This document shows, piece after piece, positions 1 through 12,800 of a stretch of 64,000 bases of DNA. Position numbers and translations under genes: made by a program. This stretch comes from Ailurus styani (taxonomy: Eukaryota; Chordata; Mammalia; Carnivora; Ailuridae). Within the stretch, counting starts at the first letter, position 1. Every line of letters begins with the position of its first letter. Below the pieces are notes generated by a model. That model was not told the DNA's origin. It worked only from the letters and a program-made list of their open reading frames with translations, and did no database searches. The stretch lies in NCBI GenBank assembly GCA_002007465.1, contig LNAC01000032.1, positions 5,032,287 through 5,096,286 of the forward strand. Reading direction: 5' to 3'.

Positions 1-57
1 GATCATGACCTGAGCCGAAAGCAGAGGCTTTAACCCACTGAGCCACCCAGGCGCCCT
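1..57 (-). mobile_element. CAN-SINE (tRNA-Lys derived), 5' head only, cut by window edge
   Basis: Reverse complement of the SINE head. The first 55 bases are identical to positions 187-241 of the next SINE, including the ccgaaagcagaggc variant. The rest of the element lies outside the window. It abuts the tail of the next copy, so it probably inserted into that tail. Confidence 0.85.
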
Positions 58-241
58 TATTTATTTATTTGACACAGAGAGAGAGATTACAAGTAGGCAG
101 AGAGGCAGGCAGAGAGACAGGGAGAGGAGGAAGCAGGCTCCCTGCTGAGCAGAGAGCCCAATGCGGCCTCGATCCCAGGACACTGAGATCATGACCTGAG
201 CCGAAAGCAGAGGCTTTAACCCACTGAGCCACCCAGGCGCC
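58..241 (-). mobile_element. CAN-SINE, near full length, young arctoid subfamily
   Basis: Reads on the minus strand from the tRNA-like head (right end, ...ccacccaggcgcc) through the pyrimidine-rich body to the AATAAATAA tail (left end, ttatttatttattt). It is sandwiched head-to-tail between two other minus-strand SINEs. No clean target-site duplication is visible because of the nesting. Confidence 0.9.
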
Positions 242-429
242 TGGTTTTATTTATTTTAGAGAGAGATAGAAAGCATGAACGGGAAAGGGGCAGAGGGAGA
301 GAGAGAATCCCAAGCAAACTCCATGCTGATCATGGAACCTGACTTGGGGCTTGATCTCATGACCCCAAGATCATGACCTGAGCCAAAATCAGGAGTCAGA
401 TGCTTAACCAACTGAGCCACCCAGCCACC
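242..429 (-). mobile_element. CAN-SINE, older diverged subfamily
   Basis: Minus-strand SINE with many differences from its neighbour (for example atgcttaaccaactgagccaccc). Its T-rich tail complement at about 244-256 touches the head of the SINE at 58-241, consistent with later insertion of that copy into this tail. It yields a spurious open frame typical of SINE heads. Confidence 0.8.
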
Positions 430-589
430 GCTCCATCTCTTTACTTTCAATCTACATATGTCTTTATATTTAAGGTATCTTTTAGATAATAAATAATAAT
501 GTTATAGTTTAGATAATATATAATATATAGTTGTTCTTTGATCCACTCTGATTATTTTTTTAACTGGTGAATTAGACCACCAGTACTTA

Positions 590-2820
590 AGGTGATTATT
601 GGTACAGCTAAATTAATATCTGGAATATTTATTATTATTTTCCTAATTGTTGACTTTGTTCTTTGTACCTATTTTTGTCTCCCCACCTTTTTCTCTCTTT
701 TGTACTTTTAATTGAGCTTTTTATATATTGCTTTTCTTCTTTCTTAGCATAGTAGTTATATTTCTTCTTAAACCTTCTTTAGTGGTTGCCCTAGAGTTTG
801 CAATATATATTTACAACTAATCCAAGTTCACTTTCAAATAACACTATACCACTTCTTGGGTAGTGTGAGTACCTTATAATAACAAAACATTCCTAATTCC
901 TCCTCTTGTCTCTGTACCATTGCTGTCATTTATTTCATTATACACTTAGTACATTGTTACTATGTTGAATAAACTATACTTTGTTAGAATTAAAAGAAGA
1001 AACATAATAGGTTTTCTTTTACCTTCAGTTATTTATTCTTCAACATTCTTCCTTTCTTTATGTAGATCCTAGTTTCTGATCTATGTCATTTTCTTTTTGC
1101 TTAAAGAACTTTTTAAAACATTTCTTGTAAGGAAGGTCACCGTCAACAAATTCCCTCAATTTTTGTTTGTCTGAGAAAGTCTTTATTTCTCCTTCACTTT
1201 TGCAGGAAAATTTCACAGGGTACAGAATTCTAGGGTTTTTTTGTTTTGTTTTCTCTCAACACTTTAAATTTCTCCCTCCACTCTCTTCTTGTTTGTAATG
1301 GTGTCCCAGGAGAGGTCAAATGTAATCCTTATCTTTGCTCCTCTATAGGTAAGGTGTAGTTTTCTTCTGGCTTTATTTCAAGAGTTTATCTTCGATTTCA
1401 AAAGTTGGAATATGATATGCCTATATGTAGTTTTTGTTTTGCCTTTTTTTTTTTTTTTGTATTTATCCTACTTGGTGTTGCCTGAACTTCCTGGATCTGT
1501 GGTTTGGTGTTTTGATGTTAACCTGGGAATATTTTTCACTCATTACTGCTTTAAATATTGCTTCTATCTATGCCTTTCTTTCTTCTCCTTATGATATTTC
1601 CATCATTTCTATATCACATCTTTTATAATTGTCCCACAGTTCTTGGATATTATTTTTTTCCCTGTACTTTTTACTTTTCAGTTTCAGAAATTTCCAATCA
1701 TATTCTCAAGCTCAGAGATTCTTTCCTCAGTCATATACGGTCTACAAATTAGTCCATCAAGGTATTCTTCATTTCTGTCATAGTATTTCTGATCTCTAGC
1801 ATTTTTTTCTTTCTTAAAATTTCTATCTCTCTGCTTACATTACCCATCTCTTCTTGCATCATGTCTACATTTTTCATTAAAACCCTTCATACATCAATCA
1901 CAGTTTTTTTAAAAAAAATTCCCAGTGTGATAGTTCCAACATTCCTGCCTTATTTAATTCTGGATCTGATACTTGTTCAGTCTCTTTGAACTATTTCTGC
2001 CTTTTAGTATACCTAGTAATTTTTTGTTTTAAGCTGGACAAGATGTACTGGGGAAAAGAAACTGTAGCAAAGAGGCCTTAGTGATGTAGTGGTAAGGTGT
2101 GGAGTGATGGGAAGCATTCTATTGTCACATGATTAGGTTCCACCACCTCAGTCTTTTGGTCAGCCTGTGCCACTGAATAGTGAACTTCACCAGTGCTTCT
2201 TAGTGCCAACCACTCCTTCCCCAAGTAGGATAGGACAGCTGGAGGGATTTGGAGGTACATTATTTCCTTTCCCCGACATGGAAGGTTAGATGGAGCTGAA
2301 GTTGGGAATTTCCTTCCCCCAGCATTTTAGGCTCTGGTAAAATAGTTTCTTTTGACAGGAGGCCTTGTTAAGAAGAACAGAATGTTCTGGCATATTTCAT
2401 AATGGTTCGTCTCCCTCTCTCCCTCCCTCCCTCTCTCTCTCTACTGACGTACAAGGGGACTTTCCTCTGATATTTACTGAGGGGCTGGGTAGGACACCTG
2501 GAGCTAAAACTCATGAAAGTGTGGGGGCTCCCTATCACTGAGTTCCCCTGGGTTTTTTACTGTATGATTTATCTACACTGAGCTTCCAGCAATCTGTTTT
2601 ACAGTTCTGATTTTTCTACCCTGCCATTGGTTCCTATGGACATTTCTACTTGTGTGGGTTTCCGCTCCAGTAATTTGTGGTTCTCTGTATTCACCTGTCT
2701 CTCTACATTGGGGGACAGTGGTTTGCCCTGTGACCTCACCTCTCTGACAGAGCTAAGAAGAGTTGATTTTTTTCAGTTTGTTCAGCTTTTTATTTGCTGG
2801 GATGGTAAGCTCCTTACATG
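590..2820. mobile_element. Old LINE-1 (L1M-type) untranslated-region remnant
   Basis: About 2.2 kb of T-rich sequence with phrases recurring in mammal-wide L1 remnants: 'tagtggttgccctagag', 'cagggtacagaattctaggg', 'ataggtaaggtgtagttttc', 'ttcctggatctgtggtttg' and 'attgtcccacagttcttgga'. No L1 reading frame survives. The family-level call comes from remembered consensus and the orientation was not determined. Short open frames inside it are not considered genes. Confidence 0.6.
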
Positions 2821-3284
2821 TTAAAGTGGAAATTGAAAACCTTAGTTTTTTTTTAAATATATTTTTTAAACTTTTTAACCATATGTAATCCTAGTAATAC
2901 ATCAAGTCTTCTTTTCCAAATATGTATTAGGAAATACTAGTGACTATAAATTCTGTGTGCGTGGCAAGCCATTTCTCAAAAAGGGTTTTTAGAATGTACA
3001 AATAATTTTTTTTTAGAAGAAAGCAGTGGTAAACTGTCTTTTAAGACCTAACAAATAAGGTGTAGGCTTACCATGGTTATGTACATATATCTGTTCTTTT
3101 ATCTCTGATATCCATAAATTTTTATTCATATATGTACTCTAGTGATAGAATAAATTGAAGTTCTAGGTAAAAATGGACTTAGCATATTAAATTCATGGTT
3201 GTAATAATATTGTCAATGTGTATGTTGATAGAGATATCTACGGTCTTTCGAAGTCACTGCTACCTACTATTAAGAAATGATACT
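2821..3284. other. Unannotated AT-rich interval
   Basis: Contains short T and A runs. No gene, repeat family or regulatory signal was recognised. Confidence 0.5.
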
Positions 3285-3579
3285 GAGTTGACCCTGAAAC
3301 AACGTGGGGGTTGGGGCACTGACCCTTTGCATAGTCAAAAATCCATGTATAACTGACCAATATAACTATGACTATTGACCAGAAGCCTTACCAATAACAT
3401 ACTCTGATATATGCAACATATATTTTATGCTGTGTTCTTACAATAAAGCCAGAGAAAATAAATATTAATAATAAAATCACAAGAGAAAATACATTTCTAT
3501 TATCATACTATATTTAAAAAAAAATCTGTGTATAAGTGGACCCAAGCAATTCAAACCTGTGTTCATCAAGGGTCAACTG
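3285..3579. mobile_element. Tigger/MER28-like DNA transposon remnant (non-autonomous)
   Basis: The ends form imperfect terminal inverted repeats. The left end begins gagttgaccctgaaacaacg and the right end closes catcaagggtcaactg. Internal phrases such as 'gtcaaaaatccatgtataact', 'agaagccttaccaataacat' and 'gtgtataagtggacccaagc' match the internally deleted Tigger2/MER28 group as I remember it. At about 295 bp it is too short to encode transposase. A flanking TA duplication is not clearly preserved. Confidence 0.7.
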
Positions 3580-5409
3580 GACACTATTTTTGTAAGCATG
3601 AATAAAATGTTTTATATTTCCATGTGTACATCTATTGCTAGTCAATAATTTTGTTAAACTGAAGTCTCAAGATTTTTCATAACCAGTATTGGTCTCTGTT
3701 AAATTATAATCCTGTTTATATACCAGTTTGTTAAGAGGAATTCTCCTAATGATAGTAGACTGACTTCAAAGATGTTTTAATATGTCATGTAATTAATATC
3801 TGAGTAAATAGACTTTTGTATTCACTGAGTAATAGAGAAAATAAATCAGCAAATTTCTTTGGATTTCTTAGTCTCATCAAGTTTGCATTCTCATAGCAAA
3901 TCTGTCATTTTCAAAACTAGATATTATTTCCTTTACTTACTAAAATGACTCATTTTTATCTCAAGTTTTTTAATAAACTTGATTTTTTTCTTAAAAGATT
4001 AATCCAGGAACTGATCACTTTCCTATACTGTACACAGTAAATAGCAATTTTATGTGCATTTTCCTTTAAGGATTAAAGACAGGTAAAATTTTTATCCTTC
4101 ATTTTGGCATGCAGGAGTGAACTTCCTCTTAAAAACAAAATCTATACTCTTAAGAGACCAACTTTGCTCTCTGCCCTGTCAGAAAAGCATTATCACTGCA
4201 TAACAAGATAGTAGTAGCACAGGAAACTTAGAAAAAAACTGTTAATTGCCCCTATCAGTTTCCTTTTTTTTTTGCCCCTATCAGTTTCATTACCAAAAAT
4301 ATGTCACCTACTAGAACACTTTTGATGAATGCTTTTTCCCCCTCACTGAAAGAATTTTTTTTAATTGGACAGAGTTAATCAGTTTCACTCTTGAGTACAC
4401 CAATATCCTCACGTTATGAGAGATATTGCTCAAAGTACAAAGGCCATCTGTAAGAAACCCTGAATTCAACTTCAATAGCTTTAAAACATTTCTCATAAAC
4501 ATACAGGCATTTGAATGTAATACTATTTTTTCCTTGAAAGGAAATAATGTGGCCACTTAAAAAATGCAATAAAACAAATATTTAACACCTGCAATATGCT
4601 CCAACTAGTCATATATAATATATATCTAATATGCTGATTTTTAAGTTCACTGAAATTTCAGAAAATGTTATTTTGTCCAACTCCTTCATTTGATAAATGA
4701 GGAAATAATAAACTTCCTGCCAAGCATCACATGAAAAGTCAACGCCTTTTTGCAATACAAAGTATGTACTAATAATTCTGCTTGGCCTCTGAAAAATGCA
4801 TGCAATGGACAAATGAAGGAGATGATAAGCCTTGGAAGAAGGTTAGAAAATAGACTTCCAGAAAGGTAAAGACAAGCATGTGAAAATGAGTAATGGAATC
4901 TGAAAGAGTCTAGTCTATTTCTGTAGGTCTGTGCACAAGTATGAATGTTGCCTTACCTTTTTCAACATCTCAGGTACCACACTGTACTCTTAACTATACA
5001 GGGGAAGTTATAACACTGGCAGTAGGAACCAGCATCCTTTATCAAAAAGCAGTTGTAGCCCAAGAGCTATACCTTGCACCAGTATAGAATTTAAAGATTA
5101 CAGATGCCTTAGTAAGTTAATACTGTTTAAAAATTTTTTTTTTTGACCTCTGATTTTCTTTCTCATCTTCCTGCCATTTTTTAAAGGACTGGTTTCTGTT
5201 TCCTGGTTACATATTATTATGTCAATGAAACATACTAAAACTCATAAATCAACTCTTCTCCTGACTTCAGAAAGTTCTCTATATTTCGAAGAAAAGTAAA
5301 TAAAGAGCTGCTCTACCTGTTTGTACTTCATTTCACTACCACTGAGTAGAGTATTACTCATTATGGGTTTCTTAGGCTACTACATCTTTGGAATGAGAAT
5401 TCTCTAGAA
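3580..5409. other. AT-rich non-coding interval
   Basis: No gene or identifiable mobile element apart from the small duplication listed at 4246-4288. Open frames of 67-81 codons on the minus strand (about 4311-4812) have low-complexity AT-driven composition and no recognisable domain. Confidence 0.5.
4246..4288 (-). repeat. 17-bp direct duplication flanking a poly(T) run
   Basis: The 17-base word ttgcccctatcagtttc occurs at 4246-4262 and again at 4272-4288. Between the copies is only a C followed by a run of T. This has the shape of a target-site duplication around a minus-strand insertion consisting of almost nothing but the poly(A) tail. A small local duplication is the alternative. Confidence 0.6.
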
Positions 5410-5610
5410 ATATCAGTCTACACTCAACAAATATCAATTGTAGCTTATAATGTTTCAGGCACTGTGCTAGATACCGGAGATAACATTTTGAATAAAACAG
5501 AAGTAGAATGCCCATCATGGGGCTTACAAATCAAACACAAACTCTGCAGGATTTTGAACTGTTGGTAATAAATACAATAACAGCAGCAAGAAATATGCAC
5601 TCAAAATACT
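5410..5610 (+). repeat. Ancient mammal-wide interspersed repeat fragment (family not assigned)
   Basis: Contains the familiar series 'caacaaatatcaattg', 'ggcactgtgctagataccgg' and 'catggggcttaca', which recurs near 8.2, 33.1, 36.0, 46.1 and 63.6 kb in this window. It is highly diverged. I am confident it is an old dispersed repeat but unsure of its class (L1M or another LINE). Confidence 0.5.
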
Positions 5611-6047
5611 ATTATTTTAGCCACATTTAAAATGAATAAAGAAGGTATTTCAAAACCAGTGGAAAACTTGTGTATGACGAATCATCTACCTATAACTATT
5701 TTTCACTATGAAATAAATACCAAGTTCACTTGAACCCAGAACTAAGGACCAAGAGATTTTATCTCATCATGATAATAAATAGCGAGAGATACTGGAAATA
5801 GTGCTATTCTGGCCCAGAAGGGAGCTGGTAGCCACAGAACTGAAAAAAAAGGAAGCAAAGGAAGAACACAGGCAGTGCTCATCATCAGGAGGCTTGAGCT
5901 CCAAAGTCTGTTTATAAATCAGTTGTTTAAAATTTGAAGTCATTTTGCAAATCATGCTTTTATTTTGAAGTAGTAACTGAAGCCTCTTAAACACACAATA
6001 TAACTGAAATCCTACTCAATTACAATAACATGAGAAAGTTCAGTCGC

Positions 6048-6234
6048 AGGCGCCTGGGTGGCTCAGTTGGTAACTGCCTTCAGCTCAGGTCATCATCCTG
6101 GAGTTGTGGGATCAAGTCCCACATCGGGCTCCCTGCTCAGCAGGGGGGTCTGCTTCTCCCTCTGACCTTCTCCCTCTCACGCTCTCTCTCTCATTCTCTC
6201 TCTCAAATAAATAAATAAAATCTTAAAAAAAAAA
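6048..6234 (+). mobile_element. CAN-SINE, moderately diverged
   Basis: Plus-strand head ggcgcctgggtggctcag, body with ctcaggtcatcatcctgg, CT-rich stretch, and tail caaataaataaataaaatctt plus A-run. The flanks gaaagttcagtcgc (before) and gaaatttcagttgc (after) look like a mutated target-site duplication, suggesting moderate age. Confidence 0.9.
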
Positions 6235-6235
6235 G

Positions 6236-6880
6236 AAATTTCAGTTGCTAACATATATATGGCAATGTAGTTACAACCATTTCTTTCTTTGTTGCCCTCT
6301 CTATTTTTTTTTACAAAATTTCATTCATCCCTTTTGATTCGAGTGCAAAAAAGGCTTCCACTAAGAAGAGTCAACCAGATGATGTAAGAATTTTGGGAAA
6401 TTAAAATTTAATTCTTAGCATTTAAAAAAGACTAAGTGAATTGGGAAAATATATAGAGAAAACAGATGGAAAATATGACAGGGAGTTTAATACACAAGAA
6501 AAATAAATTGAGGAGGTCAGTTAGTGTGAGTTCCATAAAGAGAGAAGAAAAAATACAGGGGAAGAAATAATCAAAGGTATAAAAGAAGAAAAGTTCCTAT
6601 AGTGGAATGAAGACATTTTCTAGATTGTACAGGATCATTTAGGGCTGAGAAGGGTGGATTTTAAAAGAGATATGCCTAGACAGATTTGGAGTTAGATTTT
6701 CCTGGGACCTTTTAATTTTCTAGGTAGAATTTCAGAGCTGACAAGATAAAGATCCAAATTACCATGTAAATAAGAAAAAAGTTATCTAAAAGAGATAGAA
6801 TCAAATTTTTATCAGATGTTTCATTAGCAACACTGGATAAAAGTCTCCCAAGTTTTGAGGGAGGTTACTTTGAACCTTAA
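6236..6880. other. Unannotated A-rich interval
   Basis: Purine-rich, AT-rich sequence. No gene, known repeat or regulatory element recognised. Confidence 0.5.
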
Positions 6881-6894
6881 GAAGCATATATACA

Positions 6895-7090
6895 GGGCGC
6901 CTGGGTGGCTCAGTGGGTTAAAGCCTCTGCCTTCGGCTCAGGTCATGATCTCAGGGTCCTGGGATCGAGGCCCGCATCGGGCTCCCTGCTCAGCGGGGAG
7001 CCTGCTTCCCCCTCTCTTTCTCTGCCTGCCTCTCTGCCTCCTTGTGATCTCTCTCCCTCTGAAATAAATAAATAAAATCTTTAAAAAAAA
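6895..7090 (+). mobile_element. CAN-SINE, young, with perfect 14-bp target-site duplication
   Basis: Full-length element. Pol III promoter-like A box tggctcagtgggt near 6906 and B box gatcgaggc at 6963-6971 (fits GWTCRANNC). The CT-rich part ends in aaataaataaataaaatcttt and A-run. The duplication gaagcatatataca is exact at 6881-6894 and 7091-7104. Intact boxes and exact flanks point to recent insertion. Open frames across it on both strands are by-products. Confidence 0.95.
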
Positions 7091-7104
7091 GAAGCATATA
7101 TACA

Positions 7105-8179
7105 ATAAATTATTAATTAACTCTGAGGAAAAAATTAAGGCATTTGGATATGCAAGCACTCACTTTGCTTCCTACCCACCATTCCTGGAAAACAAAAAAA
7201 AGAATAATCTCTTGGGGATGTATGCAGGGAGAAAGGGGGAGGGTAAAAAAAAAAAGAACCAAATACCAAGCAAGACAAGACTGAAATAATAAAGCAGCTC
7301 TAATCAGGAGAATAATAAAAAGAAACTCTAATTCAGAAAATAGGAACTAGACAGCATAGAGAAAAACGACTTTAAGAAGAAGGTGTATTTCATTCACCAA
7401 GTGATATAATTAAGAAATTGGAAAAATCATTGTAATGTGATGAAAGCATATAATTCTTCTATCAAGAACACAAAAAAGGAGATTAGAATTTTCAAGAAAA
7501 ATTTAAAGCTCACAGAAAATTGTAAGTCCAAATGTAAAAGAAACTAATATATGGCACAATTTTGAGGAGTTAAAGGAATTTAAGAAAATGCAATTTATTT
7601 TATCTTGGTGCTTAAAATATTATCTTCAGAACAAACCAAGTTTTAATGCTATGAGATAATTTTTTTTCCTTCTCTACATATTCAACCACATCACTTGGTA
7701 TTAGAGTAAAATCTATTTATTATAATCACAACATTATAAATGTGGATTTTTTTCTCAATTATCATTGAGCAACAAAGCACAGACAGACAGCAATAGGTGA
7801 AGAACAGAATATAAATATTATAAACTTAGCAACAGAGAATGGTATAGAATACAGAAGTGGCAGAAGGCAGGGGAGAAAATTAGATGAAATGAGAAATACT
7901 AATGTTCACATCCTGCATAGTGGGGACTCAGGAAGCTATGGTTAGATGTTGATAATTTTGAAAATTAAGTGTATTACTGTAGGAAAAAATAATAAAGACA
8001 TACTTCTAATTACATTATTTAAAACTATTTTTGCTGTTACTATGTACCTGTATTTTTTGAAAAGTCACTGTAGAAACTAACTAATCAAACCTCTCCATTT
8101 TGGTGTTCCTGATTTCTGAGACATGATAGTTCAGACAGGGATAGTACTTAAGAATATTTCCAAACTACACAGGGCAACC
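7105..8179. other. AT-rich non-coding interval
   Basis: A-rich sequence with simple A-runs. Nothing identifiable as gene, mobile element or regulatory site. Confidence 0.5.
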
Positions 8180-8400
8180 AGTCTATCAGTACACATCCAT
8201 GTATACTGAGGGCTTGCTATGTACTTGGTTGCGTGCTAATTATTGTGGGGGATTCAATGGACATACAAGTTATGATCCTGGCTCTCAAGGAAACTTCTAT
8301 CATGATGAAAGGAGGCAGTTGCTGACACATAAATAGCTGATATATTTTAAACTGTTAAGTAATTGGGAGACACTCCAAAACGTCTTTCACATGGGCCCCA
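8180..8400 (+). repeat. Ancient dispersed repeat fragment, same family as 33.1-34.7 kb
   Basis: Recognised by 'gagggcttgctatgtacttgg', 'tgatcctggctctcaaggaa' and similar diverged phrases of the family described at 5410. Boundaries are approximate. Confidence 0.45.
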
Positions 8401-8939
8401 AATCCCATGACACCACCATGTACGGAATCTTCATTCTCATGGGAAGTCCCTGGGATTAGCACAAGACTATCATCTATCTTTAAGCCAGGTGTGCCAAAGT
8501 ATCTGTTCTTGTTCCTAAAAACAGGCTATGAAACAGAGTTGGAGAAAGTAACATCTACAGTCCTTAGCAGTTTTTAAATCATGCACGCTACCATTTTATA
8601 TTTCTACGGACAAGTTTGTATCCTTTCAGTGCACCTGATATAGTAAAAGATGACTGTGAACAGATGAAACTACAGACTCATAATTTGTATCCTGATTCAA
8701 ATAATAAAAGGGATAGAAATAATCTTTCCTTCTAGCGGACTTCTTCAGAGACCATACTGTTAGACTTGTACAATCTCTGTCAGGCCCCAATGTTGAGAAA
8801 GCCATGCCAACTCTCATGCCTAGGACCATTCAGACAACTGAAGAATCATACCTTTGAGCAGAGGGCTGGATGCATCCTGAGAAACTCTCCACATGACCAG
8901 TCTGTGAGTCCTATAATTTCCACCTCATTATGCTTTTTA

Positions 8940-9057
8940 AAAGATCATGGTATTGATTCCTTCCTATGAGTCTATATACTCTACGAGGACAATGACTTTC
9001 TTCTTCCCTAATACATAGACGCTCAACAAATACTTGAGGAATGACCAAATACTTATT
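8940..9057 (+). repeat. L2 LINE 3' end
   Basis: The series 'ctctacgaggacaatgactt', 'ctaatacatagacgctcaac' and 'aaatacttgaggaatgacc' follows the L2 3'-terminal pattern. Old and diverged. Confidence 0.6.
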
Positions 9058-9089
9058 CAATCACTGAAAATTTGCCAAGTAATAGGTTG

Positions 9090-9300
9090 GATGTTTCATT
9101 ATATTAACTCATTCATTTATTCCCTTTTGGCAACATGGGAAATAAGAATTATTAGCTATTCCTATTTCATAGATGGTGAAGCAGATTCAGAGAGGCTAAA
9201 ATTACTATGCTGAATAAAAACATACACAGTTTATAAGAAGGAAACTTAGGATTCAAAACTAGATCTTCCTGACCCAAAACGCCAGACTGTTTAATGGCAG
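9090..9300 (-). repeat. MIR SINE, antisense
   Basis: On the plus strand it shows 'tttcatagatggtgaagcag', 'attcagagaggctaaaatta' and 'ggattcaaaactagatcttc', the complement of the MIR core and flank. Ends are approximate. Confidence 0.6.
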
Positions 9301-9499
9301 CCAACTGTTTAAGAGTTCATTGTGATCCATTAGAAATAAGGAGGCAGTGTAGATTCCTTTGCAGGGAAAATATGGTGAAAAGCAGGAATAACCAGGAAAG
9401 GATGGAAAGAAAAGGTCATACCAGTGAGAACACCAAGGAGGAAGAAATTACAGTCCTAAAAGAACAGCAGTGATGTTAAATATAATTCCTAATACATAC

Positions 9500-9660
9500 A
9501 GAGGTTTAAAACCCTATGACCTATTTTTTCCTCAATAAAATGGGGATATATGGCACAAACAAAAAAAGGAGGTAATGTGAGAATAAAATAAGATAATTTC
9601 TGTAAAGTGTCTAGCATGGTGCTTAACACAATTTAAGAACTTAGTCAATATTGGCTATAA
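9500..9660 (+). repeat. MIR SINE 3' part
   Basis: Contains 'tttcctcaataaaatgggga', 'gtgagaataaaataagataa' and 'gtgtctagcatggtgcttaa', the diverged right half of MIR in sense orientation. Confidence 0.65.
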
Positions 9661-9805
9661 TAGAATGATAGATATCTTATTGCGTAATTTGAGGCAAATG
9701 TCTTCCCCTTCCTATGGCTCCATTTTTTCCATTGTAAATGCAACAGATAGGTTGGAGAGCCTCTAAAATCCTTTTCAGCTGACAACAATCTATGATTCTA
9801 TGTTT
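9661..9805 (+). repeat. Second MIR-family fragment
   Basis: Contains 'tgaggcaaatgtcttcccct', 'ccattttttccattgtaaat' and an ending 'caatctatgattctatg' typical of a MIR-family variant. Adjacent to the MIR at 9500-9660. Confidence 0.5.
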
Positions 9806-12800
9806 GAAAATGAACTATGTTTTTGAAAATCTGATGAATGATTTATTGAAATGTTAAAAGTGATGGCAATATCATATAAGCAATTGGAAACAACTCTAGT
9901 TTACACAGCTAGATCTAAAATATAAAAACATATTCAAACACACACATGCATGCACACAGAATTAAACCCACAGTCCAGAAAAAAACTGTTAAAAGTTCAA
10001 AGGAAGGTGAATGAAAAAGTCTTTGATAATTTGTCAAGAAAGTTTGAAACAGATCTTTAAAATGTTCATCATTTGTAGTAGAGCATTTATTCATTAAAAC
10101 TCTTCATATTCTCCTTATATTTAAAAGTTTTCCTCTCACCATTTTAGGCACATTTCCATGTGAAATGTAGTTGCTGGTATTTAGTTGAATGAATGCCACC
10201 ACTTTGTTATTACATATTTTCCAAAGTTATTACCTACATTTTCTTTTCCTTTATCATGATTCTACCAGATAAGAAGGGGGTTCCCCCCTTGTGTTTGCAG
10301 ATACAGGCTCTTAAACAGAGTATAATGTTAAGCAAATTAGTTCTACCCAAACATATTCAGTGATTTTGGAAAGCATTTCTATATATACTAGGAATGGCAT
10401 ATTTTCAAACATAAAACAAATAATGAGTGAGGAACAATTTTAAAACATGAGAAAATGGCAGCTCTAACTCCAACTGTTTCCATGGACGTATGCAGTAAGA
10501 TTACTAGAGATGGTTAAGTCGCCACAATAGCTTCTAAAAGAGGCTGAGTCAGCCTGGTTATGAGAGAGAGTGACACTCTTAAGACCTTCACCACCTTCAG
10601 TCCTTGGATACTAAAGCCCTTAGTCACTGGTCCTGGTTAAAAGCTACTATTTTAAGTTCAAAGTAGAAAGCTCCTTTCGAGTGGTGACAACACTTTAAAA
10701 TAACAATGTGGGGGTTTGGGGGAAAGCCTCCTTTATGCATCTACCATGCCTCCTCACCTCATCTCCCTCCCTCCCAGTCAAACATTATTATAATGAGTGC
10801 TTTCTTATCCTGCATCAATATTCGTGATTCAGGTCACTAAACAATTAATGAGATACAGACCACTCCTTCTACCCGCATTGTTGCATCACTGGTGTTCAGA
10901 ATTTTGGAACAGCGTGTGTAAACATTAGAGCCATGTGTGGCTGCCCACATGGGAAGGCATCAGGAGGATGGCCTGGAACTCCTATGCAAGAGGGAACACC
11001 TGGCACCAATCTTAACCTTACCAAGCCAGCTGTTTCTGGGTGAGTTCCTATTTGATTCCTCAGCTATCTTCTAAAAGGACCATCTAAAAGGCAGTTGATA
11101 CAAATGAACTTGAGGATTTGTGTAACTTTATGATATCTGGAAAGATGTATGACATTAGTTATTTTTTCACTTTACATTCATGACGGAAACTTTTACTGTA
11201 GTTTGTTTAACAACCATTTCGACCAAGAGGACTTAACTCATATTAAAAGTCCAAAATACATGTGAAGAGATGCACACACACGCACACACAAACACAGTAG
11301 TAACTGAAAGGGGATAAACTAAAATTTCATATTGCTTTTGGTATATATCTTTCACATTCACTCTACCATTTTGATATTTTATAATACTAAGACAACTGCC
11401 ACTAAGTATCATCTTTATGAAGGGAGCCCACCCATTGAATAAATCAATTTTTATTGCATGCTTGCCACTTCAAGTGAAACTAAAGTACAATCAAATGAAA
11501 GTTATATTTAAATCCCTTTCTTAGCAGAAATGCATGAATTAATTGATAAATGCCTTTATCAAATTCTGAGAACCTTCAGCTTATAATCACATATAATTTA
11601 GTGCCAACAAAGTTAAGAGAGGAAAATATTAATGTTTTAATATAAGAGAAGATAATTCTTGTGAAAGCTCACGAGTGTTCTGAATTGGCACTGCTCTTAG
11701 AAAAGGATACTCAAAAGAAATTTCACACAAACTTTCACTATTTAGGCCAAAGGTGATTAAGATGAATACATTATCTTTAGGCCTAAATAATAAAAAAGCA
11801 AAATAAAACAAGCAAATGAAAAGAATCTTTTAAAGCCTATAATCTACTTTCACCATATCACAATTCAATGTATTAGAAAAGTACAAAATATTTTAAATGA
11901 TAAACACTAAATAAATTATATCTTTTCAAGTCCAGAAGGAACTTTTTACTCAACAACAGGGATAAAAAATGCCTTTCCTTAGATTTCATTGTGTTGGATA
12001 AATGAGTCACTCTTTTGGCTATTTCTTCCAAATGAGAGCAAATTCAGATGTTAAACAGCTAAACTTAATTTCTAAGTCTCATATGTAAATAATAAATTTG
12101 GACAGATAATCTCTAAATGATTTCAGATCTGAACTTCTTATACCAAACTGTACTTAAAACAAAATAGATTTTTGGTGCTTGGTTTATCTCTTGGAGAAAA
12201 GATCTCTCATTTTTAAAAGTTAAACAAATCCCTTTCATTTATTACATTGCATTTCAAAGATTCTAATTTTTCCTTTTTTTTAGAAAGATAGTAAAATTAC
12301 AAAAAAATCTATTAAAGAAGAGTTCAAACAGACTAACTTTTAAATTAACTAGGAGTTCATTTTTTGATGATCTAATTTCAATTCTTTGTTATGCATGGTT
12401 TCTATTTTTGGGTAATCAATGGTGATGTCCATCTAAAATGATCCTTAGCACAATACCAAAAACAAAACAAAACAAAAAACCACAAACCCTCAAAATTTAC
12501 TCATATTTTAAAGATTCCAACCAGTTAGCTTATAGTTTGAGATGAAAAGCACTGGGAAACATATGCCAGATACACTTTAAATTTGTGTGTTTTAACTTTT
12601 AAATTTGTGTGCTTTAACTTTTTTTAAACTCGACTTTCTTTTTAATGATATATATCATTGAAAATGATATATATAAATGAAAAACTCTTAAAAGCTATCT
12701 GGGAAGAGAAAAGCAATTCCCTAAGTATAGAGACTTTTTTGTTTTTTTTTTTTAAATAACCCAAATCTTGATGTAGAGTTAGAAGCGGAGGAGGGCTGAG

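Noticed and set aside
256..450. SINE-derived open frames (also near 6030, 6855, 16053, 31330, 42121, 62387) with a shared WVAQxVKHLPSAQVM-like string
   Set aside because: The recurring peptide is the translated tRNA-like head and CT-rich body of CAN-SINEs, not a gene family.
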